From NCBI RefSeq assembly GCF_900113335.1, contig NZ_FOOX01000020.1:44395-108394 (forward strand): a stretch of DNA of 64,000 nucleotides. The letters run 5' to 3'. The position numbers were made by a program, and so were the translations under genes. Under the pieces are notes generated by a model, which did no database searches, was not told the origin of the DNA, and worked only from the letters and a program-made list of their open reading frames with translations. The stretch is from Desulfotruncus arcticus DSM 17038. Lineage in GTDB: Bacteria > Bacillota > Desulfotomaculia > Desulfotomaculales > Desulfallaceae. Shown here one piece after another: positions 8,067 to 16,222 of this stretch. Numbering within the stretch: the stretch's first letter is position 1; every line of letters starts with the position of its first letter.

Positions 8067-8435
8067 CTATTGTCCATTAACAGCCTGCATAATTGCCCGG
8101 AGACCAGCATCCTGTAAGCCGCCGCCTTTGCCGCGCTTTCCTCCGCCAATCGAAACAGGTTCTTTTGCATATGTAACTTCCACGTTATATTCACGTAATT
8201 TGTTCTTCTGGCGGTTACGCCTTTGTCGGCGCTGGCATTTGCGCTTATTCAACCAACCTTCTATACCGCCAATTTCATATAACCTACTGTAACTCATGTC
8301 AAGTACGTGAGCTAAAGCCCTTACTCCATCATGCCCACAGTTTTTCATCATGAATCTAACCATAATGGTTCTCATTTCAGGCTCAAATTTCCATGCTGTT
8401 TGAATTTCAGATTTAGTACCTAATATCTCAGTCAA
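8067..8435 (-). CDS. Basic phage-type protein, function unknown
   Basis: A 122-residue protein. I choose the TTG at 8435 because GGGAGG lies 7 bases before it. Residues 15-55 (M-R-T-I-M-V-R-F-M-M-K-N-C-G-H-D-G-V-R, then L-D-M-S-Y-S-R-L-Y-E-I) could hold a helix-turn-helix. A dense basic stretch (R-K-C-Q-R-R-Q-R-R-N-R-Q-K-N-K) follows and the end is Gly-rich. A nucleic-acid-binding role is likely but not identified. Confidence 0.5.
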   Translation of the reverse strand: MTEILGTKSEIQTAWKFEPEMRTIMVRFMMKNCGHDGVRALAHVLDMSYSRLYEIGGIEGWLNKRKCQRRQRRNRQKNKLREYNVEVTYAKEPVSIGGGKRGKGGGLQDAGLRAIMQAVNGQ

Positions 8436-9121
8436 TACCATCCCTCCCGTATAATGCCTTTTTACTACGCACTCTCCAAGGGGCCGGCATGACAATCCGA
8501 CCCCGTACGACAGCGCATAATAACGCTGTTTTTTATGAATAAACATGATTGCGCTATAACAGCGGCGATATCCTTTGACCCTTTACGGGGAGCTCGTCAA
8601 GCCCCGTTGCCGATATACGGTGGGGGAGCTCTTAGCATCTATGCGCCTGGTTATTAATTCACGTGGTATTTGATAACACATAATTTAGATCCGCATAAAT
8701 TTATCTATTCTCAAACCTCCGCGAAAAATAAACCATTTGCTTCGCCGTTCATTCCCGGCTCTCTTTGCCGATATCTGCCAAAACTATTATTATCAATCAT
8801 CTTCCCGCCAGGCAACGGTTTTTCAACCAGTAACGTGACGGGGTTCTAATGCAATTGTCAGGGATCAAACCGGCTTGCGGCCACCGGTAAACTGCTCCCG
8901 GTTACCGGATGGGAGCTTCCTGTTTTTATTTATGTAAATTACACATGATGTTTACAGGCATAACATCGGACGGTTCACGCCCTACTGCCGATTTTGACGG
9001 CACGCCTTCGGGCAGTTTGTCGCTGCCCGGGGGCCTACTGTCAAGATAGGCTATTAATTTCCTCCCCCCTACCCCCCCCGCCAAGCATCAATAGACTATA
9101 CCGCATTTGATAAATTCAATA
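8436..9121. other. Gap with hairpin, no supported gene
   Basis: It contains GCTCCC / GGGAGC (about 8894-8916) followed by a T-rich tract, read as a plus-strand terminator, and a C-rich run near 9062-9081. Several short GC-rich inverted repeats are present. No SD-linked coding frame convinced me. Confidence 0.4.
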
Positions 9122-9666
9122 CTAATTCCCTGAGATCATGGAACGCTTTTTCCAACCTGCTACTGTAACCGGGTTCACTTCCAGTTCACTTGCTACTTGC
9201 CTTAGTGATTTCCCCTCCGCCCGCATTTCCAATGCCTTTTCCCTGATTTCTTCCCTGGCTTCTTCACGCTGTGCCTCCAGGTCTGATACCCAGTTTTGCA
9301 CCGTCTGCCGGGTCACTCCCATAACATTCGCTATCTCTCTGTCACCGGCCTGGTCCCGTACCACCGCCTGACCAGTTCTCTCATCTCACCCCTAGTTAGT
9401 GGTTTGCCGTGATGCAGGTTCAATTCTACTGCCCGGGCAGCTGGGTCATCCGGATTTTCAATTATAACTTCTACGTCATCCGTACCTATTTGTATGCATG
9501 CTTCAAAACGGTGCCGTCCATCCAGGAGTCGGTTATCCCGGGTTATCACTATTGGCGGAAATTTTGCGCCAGCAGCCATGGCCTCGCGGTAGCGCTCGAC
9601 TGTATCCGGATCGAAATTCGTTCTCGGGTATATGGTTTCGTCGATGGCGATATTATTTATTTTCAT
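9122..9666 (-). pseudogene. ParB-like nuclease/HTH gene split by a frameshift
   Basis: The first frame (9666-9331) encodes a ParB/Srx N-terminal domain: I-Y-P-R-T-N-F-D, then I-V-I-T-R-D-N-R-L-L-D-G-R-H-R-F-E-A and a L-N-L-H-H-G-K box ending R-E-L-V-R. The second frame (9364-9122) continues with the matching HTH: D-R-E-I-A-N-V-M-G-V-T-R-Q-T-V-Q-N-W and a second HTH-like repeat. Intact relatives join these parts in one protein, so a one-base shift near 9355-9370 (around AGGCGGTGGTACGG) has split the gene. Alternatively the GTG at 9364 starts a separate, coupled protein. Confidence 0.62.
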
Positions 9667-9706
9667 ATGTATTCACTTCGCAATATAGGAAAATTAATGG
9701 CATCTT

Positions 9707-9916
9707 TTAGATAGGTGCTTGCTCTACACGAGAGTTAACCTCATGATCTTTCTTATCCCTGGTATTATTTAAAAGGGAAATATCACGAATAACAGCCTCT
9801 GCAATTAGTCGCTTCATCATCTGGTAACCCTGGTTTATGGCCAACTGATCTCGATCCTTAGGGGGTACTTGATAAGTTTTGATTTTTATTGATTCGCAAC
9901 GCGATTTACGTGCCAC
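9707..9916 (-). CDS. Small basic protein, possible ribbon-helix-helix
   Basis: A 69-residue protein starting at GTG 9916, 5 bases after AAGGAGAGGTG. The order basic strand (S-I-K-I-K-T-Y-Q-V) then two helices suggests a ribbon-helix-helix-like DNA binder, but the match is weak. It precedes the ParB-like gene on the same strand. Confidence 0.45.
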   Translation of the reverse strand: MARKSRCESIKIKTYQVPPKDRDQLAINQGYQMMKRLIAEAVIRDISLLNNTRDKKDHEVNSRVEQAPI

Positions 9917-10059
9917 AGGGCACCTCTCCTTATTGCGCATTTTAAACAAACATTTACCCCGGGTCCGACACGCATTTACATTAATTTTTAGGTCGCCGTG
10001 GTAAGATATAATTACGCTTGTGATTCTTAAAAAGCTGGATATTTTACTTAGCTACTAAA

Positions 10060-10266
10060 CTAATCAATTGATTTGTTGATTTGCTTCATTATTATGGCCC
10101 TGGCTAATCGACCTGCCCAAGGTACCGCACAATCGTCTCCTATCCACCAGCGGCACCTGCTTTGTTTACATGGCTGGTCTATTGGCATTAACCCAGCAGT
10201 GTTATCTTTAAGGTAAGCAGTTAATACCGGACAAATTTTGGCATGGCGATCTTTTTTAGGTTCCAT
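10060..10266 (-). CDS. Small protein of the repressor module, function unknown
   Basis: A 68-residue protein with SD AAAAGGAG. It contains C-P-V, then C-K-Q-S-R-C-R-W-W and D-D-C-A-V-P, a Cys/Trp pattern seen in small putative metal-binding phage proteins. It lies just downstream of the 10284-10484 HTH gene. The first 29 codons plus the leader are duplicated at 11281-11385. Confidence 0.5.
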   Translation of the reverse strand: MEPKKDRHAKICPVLTAYLKDNTAGLMPIDQPCKQSRCRWWIGDDCAVPWAGRLARAIIMKQINKSID

Positions 10267-10283
10267 TGTTAAGCTCCTTTTAG

Positions 10284-10484
10284 TTAACTGGCTTGCTCTT
10301 CGAGAAGGTCGGTAAGCTTTACACCAAGAGTAGCTGCCAGTTTCACCGCTTCATTTATATCAGGCAATAGTTTACCAGTTTCCCAATCCGAAATAGTTGT
10401 TTGTGGCTTGTTAACTAACCGGCCTAATTCCAGTTGCGACAGCTTCTGTTTTTTACGAAAGTATCTGAGCTGAGCTCCAAACAC
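10284..10484 (-). CDS. Cro-like HTH-Xre regulator
   Basis: A 66-residue protein. GTG 10484 is preferred over ATG 10499, because GGAGGTG lies 6 bases before the GTG. The whole protein is one XRE domain: L-S-Q-L-E-L-G-R-L-V-N-K-P-Q-T-T-I-S-D-W-E. It is divergent from the 10613 regulator, with three operator copies between, and so is the likely Cro-type partner. Confidence 0.75.
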   Translation of the reverse strand: MFGAQLRYFRKKQKLSQLELGRLVNKPQTTISDWETGKLLPDINEAVKLAATLGVKLTDLLEEQAS

Positions 10485-10510
10485 TTCATCCACCTCCATT
10501 TAACATGTTA

Positions 10511-10596
10511 AACGATATTTCGTTATAGTCAACGAAAAACCGTTAACTGCACCTAAAAAAACTAATGTAAAATAGTTTAAATAACGATATTCCGTT
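10511..10596. promoter_or_regulatory. Triple operator between divergent HTH genes
   Basis: Three copies of AACGNNNNNCGTT-type half-site pairs: AACGATATTTCGTT (10511-10524), AACGAAAAACCGTT (10531-10544) and AACGATATTCCGTT (10583-10596). Centres are 20 and 52 bases apart. The third copy ends 16 bases before the 10613 start, so autoregulation is likely. Confidence 0.72.
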
Positions 10597-10612
10597 AAAA
10601 GGAAAATTTGCC

Positions 10613-10954
10613 ATGGATATTAATGAACACATTATCAAGCTTCGGAAAGAAAAAGGTTATAGCACAACCAGACTTGCCAAACTGGCTGGCATCGCACAAT
10701 CAACATTACGTGAAATCGAACTTGGTAATACTTCACCAACGTTTGATACTATAAGAAAAATTAGTATTGCATTGGGGGTACCCCCGTTTGTTTTTGCTAT
10801 AGATCCCGATTTTCAACCACCTGAGTTATCAGAGTTTTTGCTTGCGGGAACCTCTCTTGAGTTTCGTCGCATAGTATTGAAGTTAAAACAATTGCCACCA
10901 GACAAGCTTAAAATTCTCGAATCAGTTTTAGATACATGGGTTGAATCTAACTAA
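10613..10954 (+). CDS. HTH-Xre repressor
   Basis: A 113-residue protein with an XRE domain at residues 6-60 (Y-S-T-T-R-L-A-K-L-A-G-I-A-Q-S-T-L-R-E-I-E-L-G) and a short helical C-terminus (residues 75-113) that probably dimerises. There is no peptidase domain. SD AAAAGGAAAA. It is the likely maintenance repressor of this second module. Confidence 0.78.
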   Translation: MDINEHIIKLRKEKGYSTTRLAKLAGIAQSTLREIELGNTSPTFDTIRKISIALGVPPFVFAIDPDFQPPELSEFLLAGTSLEFRRIVLKLKQLPPDKLKILESVLDTWVESN

Positions 10955-10989
10955 ATCCTCACCGCCACTAAACCGAAAGGAGAGCAACC

Positions 10990-11277
10990 ATGACTAATGA
11001 AGAATTCCAAACATTAGTACTCCAACACTTTCAAAAGGTTTATGAGAAATTAGATTCCGTTGATAAACGCCAAATTAAATTAGAAAATGTAGTTACTCGC
11101 ATAGAAACCGACCACGGCGAAAAACTTAGTATCCTTTTAGACGGCCATGAGCAAAAAACTCAAATACTTGACCGCCACACCGAGCAACTTGACCGCATTG
11201 AAAGTAAAATCGAAAGCCACGACATCCAAATTTCCGTGCTGGATAAAACCAAAGCTAATAAGCGTAAAGCAAAGTAA
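10990..11277 (+). CDS. Coiled-coil protein downstream of the repressor
   Basis: A 95-residue protein, 35 bases after the repressor stop, with AAAGGAG 6 bases before ATG. Almost the entire length is charged heptad sequence (V-Y-E-K-L-D-S-V-D-K-R, I-L-D-R-H-T-E-Q-L-D-R-I-E-S-K-I-E-S). No enzyme motif. It is similar in style to small prophage coiled-coil proteins placed after a CI gene. Confidence 0.6.
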   Translation: MTNEEFQTLVLQHFQKVYEKLDSVDKRQIKLENVVTRIETDHGEKLSILLDGHEQKTQILDRHTEQLDRIESKIESHDIQISVLDKTKANKRKAK

Positions 11278-11280
11278 TCC

Positions 11281-11385
11281 TATTGGCATTAACCCGGCAG
11301 TGTTGTCTTTAAGATAAGCAGTTAATACCGGACAAATTTTGGCGTGGCGATCTTTTTTAGGTTCCATGGGTTAGCTTCCTTCAGT
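11281..11385 (-). repeat. Truncated second copy of the 10060-10266 gene start
   Basis: Bases 11281-11367 repeat about 10175-10266 with only a handful of mismatches, covering the SD region and the first 29 codons. The copy then runs into the 3' end of the 10990 gene, so it is a cut gene fragment. Both copies sit directly downstream of a minus-strand HTH gene. Confidence 0.75.
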
Positions 11386-11637
11386 GCCTGTATGTCTTTT
11401 ACCACCACTACATACATGTAATGGTTTATCCAAAAAAATATATTCATTATAGTCAAGTCCATTTTTCTTGCAAAATTTCATAAACCTTCCTAGAAATTTA
11501 GGACCTGCTACACTTTTGGTATTCAATACCCTATGTAATTGAGCAACGTCAACTTCAAGCTGACGGGCAAACTCATGATAATTACCTTCAGCATGTATAG
11601 ACATCAATTTTTTCACTTTTTCTTTATTTAAAAACAT
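11371..11637 (-). CDS. Small HTH protein (Cro-like) of the third module
   Basis: An 88-residue protein, SD TGGAGGTG 5 bases before ATG. The HTH-like segment Y-H-E-F-A-R-Q-L-E-V-D-V-A-Q-L-H-R-V-L-N-T lies at residues 20-41. A Cys/His-containing tail follows. It is divergent from the 11806 repressor across an operator region. Confidence 0.6.
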   Translation of the reverse strand: MFLNKEKVKKLMSIHAEGNYHEFARQLEVDVAQLHRVLNTKSVAGPKFLGRFMKFCKKNGLDYNEYIFLDKPLHVCSGGKRHTGTEGS

Positions 11638-11653
11638 TATTACACCTCCAGGT

Positions 11654-11756
11654 ATTACATGTAATCAACATTGATTACATGTAATACTATAACACTGCCA
11701 TTACATGCAGTCAATGGATTTTTTAAAAAAAGTTGGTCATTGATTGCAATCAATGA
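11654..11756. promoter_or_regulatory. Palindromic operators of the third repressor module
   Basis: ATTACATGTAAT occurs twice (11654-11665 and 11674-11685), with a related half-site at 11700-11715 (TTACATGCAGTCAATG) and a perfect 20-base palindrome TCATTGATTGCAATCAATGA at 11737-11756. They share the TTACATG / GATTGCAATC themes. The array fills the gap between the divergent HTH genes. Confidence 0.7.
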
Positions 11757-11805
11757 TTTTGTTATATAATATGTACTATAGGTAAAAGGAGTAGGAGATA
11801 TCTAT

Positions 11806-12195
11806 ATGTTTGATAAACAAAAATTTGCTCAATTATTAAACAGGGCACGAGGAGACAGATCAATTAATCAGTATGCTTTACATACCGGTGTTACATCAGC
11901 TCACATATCTAGATTATCAAGGGCTATACTAGATTCGCCACCATCTCCTCAAACAATAAAAAAATTAGCTGATAATGCATACAATGATGTCACATATAAA
12001 GATTTGATGGCAGCTGCCGGGTACCTCGATCAAAAAGACCCTCCAAAACCAAAGGCACTTGAAGGGTTGGATATGTTTTTTTTACGAGCCGTTGGCAAAC
12101 TATCTCCGGAAGGAAAAAAGAAAGTTTATGATTACGTTGAAATGGTTGATGCCTTAGAAAAACAAAAAATAAAAGAACAAAATAAGAAAAAATAA
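11806..12195 (+). CDS. HTH-Xre repressor of the third module
   Basis: A 129-residue protein with an N-terminal XRE-type HTH (S-I-N-Q-Y-A-L-H-T-G-V-T-S-A-H-I-S-R-L) and a helical, Lys-rich C-terminus. The spacing of the HTH and the P-S-P-Q-T-I-K-K-L-A motif resemble SinR/phage repressors of Firmicutes that pair with an ImmA-type protease. The ImmA-like gene begins 71 bases downstream, consistent with an ImmR/ImmA-style switch in which the protease cleaves the repressor. Confidence 0.75.
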   Translation: MFDKQKFAQLLNRARGDRSINQYALHTGVTSAHISRLSRAILDSPPSPQTIKKLADNAYNDVTYKDLMAAAGYLDQKDPPKPKALEGLDMFFLRAVGKLSPEGKKKVYDYVEMVDALEKQKIKEQNKKK

Positions 12196-12230
12196 ACCAC
12201 CGCAAAAATAGCGGTGGTTTTGTTGCTTTT
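12196..12230 (+). terminator. Intrinsic terminator
   Basis: ACCACCGC, 7-base loop, GCGGTGGT, then a T-rich tail; it overlaps the end of the repressor gene. Because the ImmA-like gene follows, it may reduce rather than abolish read-through. Confidence 0.7.
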
Positions 12231-12265
12231 TAAACATTCGACATTATTCAACAGGAGATGACATT

Positions 12266-13006
12266 TTGACTGAATCAAATGCTACAATAGAGGCGAGATT
12301 ATTAGTCAATGCGCTCAAACCTAAATATCCTTTAGAGGTTACCTGGTTAGCCAATCAAATACTTGATAAACCTGTTATACTTGATGAGCAAGATTTCCCC
12401 ATGAATATATGTGCCATGATTTTGGACAAGCCCATATATACCTCTGTACATATTTGTGTAAACCTTAATAGGCCTCACACAAGCCGGCGTTTTGGCGTGA
12501 TACATGAATTAGCGCACCTATACCTGGGCCACAAAGGGAATATTAGTTTTATTGAAGAAGAGGAAGACCCTGTCCTTCACACAGAAGCCGATGACTTTTC
12601 AACCGAAATGCTTACACCTAAACATAGTATACTTATGCTAGCCCATAGATACCATGAGCCAATGGTCCTAATTCATAAAATTTTACGCGGTTATGATGTT
12701 AGTCTGGAAATGACGTGCAGAAGAATTTTAGAACTTGAAATTTTTAATGGCACTTTTACTTGCTTTAATGAAAATGATACATTTTTTTCTTATAGCACTC
12801 ATGGATTTGAACTTAATACAGAAAATATTAATTACATACCCAAGATTAACAAAGGTTGCTTAATAACACGTAAAGAAACTATACACGGTGTTCCTGTCAA
12901 TTGTTATATCAAACGTTTCATTAGTGGAAATTTTTTAATAGCTTTGGTAGAAGAGAGTCCAAAACCGTTTATAGAAAAACGACCTATCTTCATCCTGCGT
13001 GCTTAG
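12266..13006 (+). CDS. ImmA/IrrE-family metallopeptidase
   Basis: A 246-residue protein, TTG start 6 bases after AGGAGAT. The zinc-protease motif H-E-L-A-H (in G-V-I-H-E-L-A-H-L-Y-L-G-H) is at about residue 91, with an acidic third ligand region (E-A-D-D-F-S-T-E-M-L-T-P) about 30 residues later, as in ImmA/IrrE peptidases. In ICEBs1, ImmA cleaves the repressor ImmR after DNA damage. Here the upstream 11806 repressor is the natural substrate. The C-terminal 120 residues are not recognised. Confidence 0.8.
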   Translation: MTESNATIEARLLVNALKPKYPLEVTWLANQILDKPVILDEQDFPMNICAMILDKPIYTSVHICVNLNRPHTSRRFGVIHELAHLYLGHKGNISFIEEEEDPVLHTEADDFSTEMLTPKHSILMLAHRYHEPMVLIHKILRGYDVSLEMTCRRILELEIFNGTFTCFNENDTFFSYSTHGFELNTENINYIPKINKGCLITRKETIHGVPVNCYIKRFISGNFLIALVEESPKPFIEKRPIFILRA

Positions 13007-13028
13007 GTAATTAATTTTACCTTCGTAA

Positions 13029-13058
13029 ATGGCCATAATGGCCATATTGTATTATAAT
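13029..13058 (+). promoter_or_regulatory. Toxin-antitoxin promoter with operator repeats
   Basis: ATGGCCAT is repeated at 13029-13036 and 13038-13045, each copy self-complementary, and TATAAT follows at 13053-13058. The repeats cover the expected -35 region, fitting autorepression by the antitoxin. Confidence 0.6.
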
Positions 13059-13090
13059 TAATGTAAGAATAACATAGAGGTGATTTACCC

Positions 13091-13546
13091 ATGCCAAGCA
13101 TTCCTATTCATGAGGCGAAAAATAAACTAAGTGCTTTAAGACGTGAAGCCATAGCTGGTAGAGAATTTCTATTAGCTGATACAAAAAGAAAAGACGACCA
13201 ACCAGCATCACTCATTTCAACAGCTTTACTAGATGAACTATGTGAGAGTAAAACTTTTTCTTTCGGATGGCCTGATGAACCGGGAAAAGAAAGTGATAAT
13301 TATTCGCTTTATAACCATGAAACCGGAGTATATGGTATCGGCCCCACAAAAAAGGAAGCTGTAGAAGATTTTATTGATAATATCGTGGATTATACTAATG
13401 TATATTTTAACGACCTTCCATTTTATTTAAGCATATCCGGTGGCCGTCGTGGACATTATTGGTATCTACGGCGTATTCTTCGCTGCGAAGGAAATAAAGA
13501 AAGAATTTATCAGTTAATGGAACTAGATAAGGTGATGGTTGATTAA
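13091..13546 (+). CDS. Putative antitoxin with Phd/YefM-like N-terminus
   Basis: A 151-residue protein, SD GAGGTGA. Residues 3-30 (I-P-I-H-E-A-K-N-K-L-S-A-L-R-R-E-A-I-A-G-R-E-F-L-L-A-D) follow the Phd/YefM DNA-binding pattern. The remaining 100 residues are an acidic domain I cannot assign; it probably neutralises the partner. Its stop overlaps the next start (TAATG), so the two are translationally coupled. Confidence 0.6.
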   Translation: MPSIPIHEAKNKLSALRREAIAGREFLLADTKRKDDQPASLISTALLDELCESKTFSFGWPDEPGKESDNYSLYNHETGVYGIGPTKKEAVEDFIDNIVDYTNVYFNDLPFYLSISGGRRGHYWYLRRILRCEGNKERIYQLMELDKVMVD

Positions 13547-13782
13547 TGGGGTATACCTTTACTTGGGATGACATCGAAAAAATTTGCCGCAAATTAGGGA
13601 TGAAAAAACAAGGCAAAACCGCTGTTTGGAAAGGTGTAGGGCCAGATGGAATTAAGCGTACCTGTGTTATCCATGCCAAACATAAAGGTAATATAGGAAG
13701 TGGTTTAGCACAGAAGATCGCCACAAGAGAACTAGGTTTTTCCTCGGTAGAAGAAATGTATAATTTTTTAAAAGCTATCTAG
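13546..13782 (+). CDS. Putative HicA-like toxin
   Basis: A 78-residue basic protein. The order helix (D-I-E-K-I-C-R-K-L-G), strands, then V-I-H-A-K-H-K-G-N-I-G-S-G-L-A-Q-K-I matches the HicA double-stranded-RNA-binding-like fold, in which a His in the H-x-K/G-x-I segment is catalytic for mRNA cleavage. Length is typical (60-85 residues). A Phd-like partner in place of HicB is unusual. Confidence 0.58.
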   Translation: MGYTFTWDDIEKICRKLGMKKQGKTAVWKGVGPDGIKRTCVIHAKHKGNIGSGLAQKIATRELGFSSVEEMYNFLKAI

Positions 13783-13865
13783 AAAAATTTACATTTAAAT
13801 CAAATGAGAACAAGTCCCGGTGATTAAAGATCATAAATTAAGCTAATTTTAACCGAGGTGTTAAT

Positions 13866-15657
13866 ATGACCCAGATATACAACTTCCGTAACACATACAA
13901 AGAAAAAAACAACTCTATCCGCTATGCCGTAGCCGTATTTCGAACATCAACCGAGGATCAATTCATAAGAGGTAATTCTATTACCGAGCAGAACAGCCGT
14001 ATAGATAAATGGGCTTTGAAAAACAACGTTATAATCATTGACAGGGAAGATATCGACCACTCTGCTTATCGAGGCCTGGATGAAGATCCCCGAATGTTAC
14101 ATTTACTTGAAAAAGCAAAATCAGATCCACGAGTCAGTTTCTTTTTGGTTGATGAAAAAAGCAGATTTGCCAGACGTAAAGTTCTTCGCGTAATGTGGGC
14201 ACATGAACTCCGTCAGCATGGCGTTGAAGTTATTGGTGTCAGTGAACCTCACTATGACCGTAATTCCATTATGGGTGTATGGTGGGAGGGTATGAGCGAA
14301 ACCAAGGACGAGGCTCGTTCCATGGAAACAGCTTACTGGACCATGCGTGGCATGTTACGCAATTTCCAGGAACGAGATCCCGAAACCGGTCATTGTTACC
14401 GTAACGGTGGACCGCCGGCATACGGCTATAAAAATGTCCATGTAACCAGAGGCAAAGACCCCAGAGGTAAAGATATCGTTAAACTTATCTGGGACATCAA
14501 TGACGAGCATGCACCAATTGTCCGTTACGTTGTGCTAACTTGTTGGTTAGAAAAAAACATGACATTCAAGGCGATAAGAAACCATTTACAGTCTAATGAA
14601 CCCAAATGGGACGGACGACGTGAACCGGTTCTAAACGCTAAAAACAAACCTTGGAGTCTAACCTCTATTCGCGAGATGTGTGTTAAGGCGATGGAGGGGT
14701 ATTACAACGGGGTAGGTTACTTTAATCGCACCAGTAAGGATCTAGTTGGTACCGGCCAAAAGTGGAAAGATACAGAGGAATGGCTTCGACTAGAAAATGC
14801 CCACCCTAAAATTATTACAGATGAAGAATTTGTAAAGTTAGTTAAAGTGAAAGGTTTAAAAATGGAGCAAAGAAAAAAATCCGGGTTCATACCTCCTCGG
14901 GCAGAAAACAGTCGATATTTATTTACAGGAAAAAATCTAATCGGTGAGAATATGTTTACCTGCCTTCGCTGCGGCGGTCCGATGAAAGGTTCACCGTCAG
15001 GAGGTTATTTGTACTATATATGTTCAAATAGGGATAATCAAGCTGTGATAATAATGCTCACTTAGCACAGGATGAAATCGAAAAAGTTGTTATTGATTAC
15101 ATTAAGGGAATGTTTTCGCCAGCAATGCTGGACGAAATAGTAAAAGAGGCAGAGAGAATTCTGGGACAGGAAAATAGCGACCAAGACGGGGCTATAAAAC
15201 ACTTGGAGAAATCTATTCAAGAAAAACAGCAGGCTATCAGTAACCTTCTTGAGCGTTAAAATTCGCCAAGGACCGTTCTATTATGCCTACACTAACAGCT
15301 GAACTTGACAAACTACAACAGGAAAAATCAGCTTTATTAAGCGATTTGGAAGAAATCAAATTGGACAAGCCAAAGTCTGTAATAATTGATTAGGCAGCTA
15401 TAATTAAAAAAATAAATTATCTTGAAACGGTTTTGCGAAGTGATAAAGTCAGTAATCGCGATAAAAAAATAGCTGTTAAGGGCTTTGTAAAACAGCTTCA
15501 ATATGACCCAGTAGAAAATATGCTTCATATATATTTCTGGCCTTCACCGGTGGACCAGGCCAGCCCGATGGTTACCGAGGCGCTAAAAAGCAGAAAAGCC
15601 GGAGATAACAGCTCTCCGACTTTCCCGGCTTTAGGTGGAGGCGACACCCGGATTTGA
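13866..15657 (+). pseudogene. Decayed large serine recombinase
   Basis: The first 399 codons are intact: catalytic resolvase domain with the nucleophile Ser in F-R-T-S-T-E-D-Q, the S-R-F-A-R box, the recombinase domain (G-G-P-P-A-Y-G-Y) and the start of the zinc ribbon (C-L-R-C-G-G-P-M). A frameshift near 15050 then breaks it. The reading resumes in another frame (D-E-I-E-K-V-V-I-D-Y-I), is broken again near 15258, and hits an in-frame TAG at about 15392 before ending inside the tRNA-Cys gene. It is not expected to be active. SD GAGGTG. Confidence 0.85.
15594..15632 (-). terminator. Terminator of the tRNA-Cys transcript
   Basis: AAAGCCGG (15625-15632 on the complement) pairs with CCGGCTTTT (15594-15602), followed on the minus strand by a T-rich stretch. 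It lies 4 bases after the tRNA end. Confidence 0.6.
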
Positions 15658-15710
15658 ACCGGGGGATGAAGGATTTGCAGTCCTCTGCCTTACCACTTGG
15701 CTATGTCGCC
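15636..15710 (-). tRNA. tRNA-Cys (anticodon GCA)
   Basis: The acceptor stem GGCGACA/TGTCGCC, D arm GCCAAGTGGTAAGGC, anticodon loop CTGCAAA with GCA, T arm CCGGTTCAAATCCGG and an encoded TCCA 3' end are all visible on the minus strand. The 75-base length includes CCA. The 3' end of the serine recombinase pseudogene runs into it, so it is a likely integration target. Confidence 0.95.
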
Positions 15711-16222
15711 TTGGGAAAGACCTCCCCAAAAACGCAACCCCGCATCTGGTGCGGCCTAAACCTTCTATCCAGATATTAACAAACTAATAATTTTATTAAC
15801 TTTTGGCCTGAGTCCCCTGCCGCTATTTCGAAAATCCTCTGCCGCTGGCTAAAGTCCTCCGTCGTCATTATAACTCCATAATATTTCTAAAGCCACTCCT
15901 TATGGCAACTACTCCAAAAACTCCTTTGCCATGCAATGTTGGAAATGGTTCGAATATACGTTAATCTTTGGGAAACAGATTTGCAGGCAATGCATATGCA
16001 GTTTAACCCGGTGGACAGGCTTTTAAACAATTAATTAAAACGGGGGTATTAAGCTCCCTTTTATTCCCCTCAGCTATCTTATTTTAATAAACACAATATT
16101 GTTAAATACCCCGTTCCCTTTATACTTGTTATTTAAACATAACTAAACACAGAGAAGCGGTATACTTGTTCAGTACGCACCGCTTCTCCCTCCGAACTGA
16201 TTCCTTCTCTAATTTAATTTAA
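15711..16222. other. Gap with hairpin, no supported gene
   Basis: It carries GAGAAGCGGT / ACCGCTTCTC at 16152-16188, just downstream of the minus-strand ATPase gene and probably its terminator, although a T run is missing. It should also contain the promoter of tRNA-Cys. No convincing reading frame. Confidence 0.45.
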
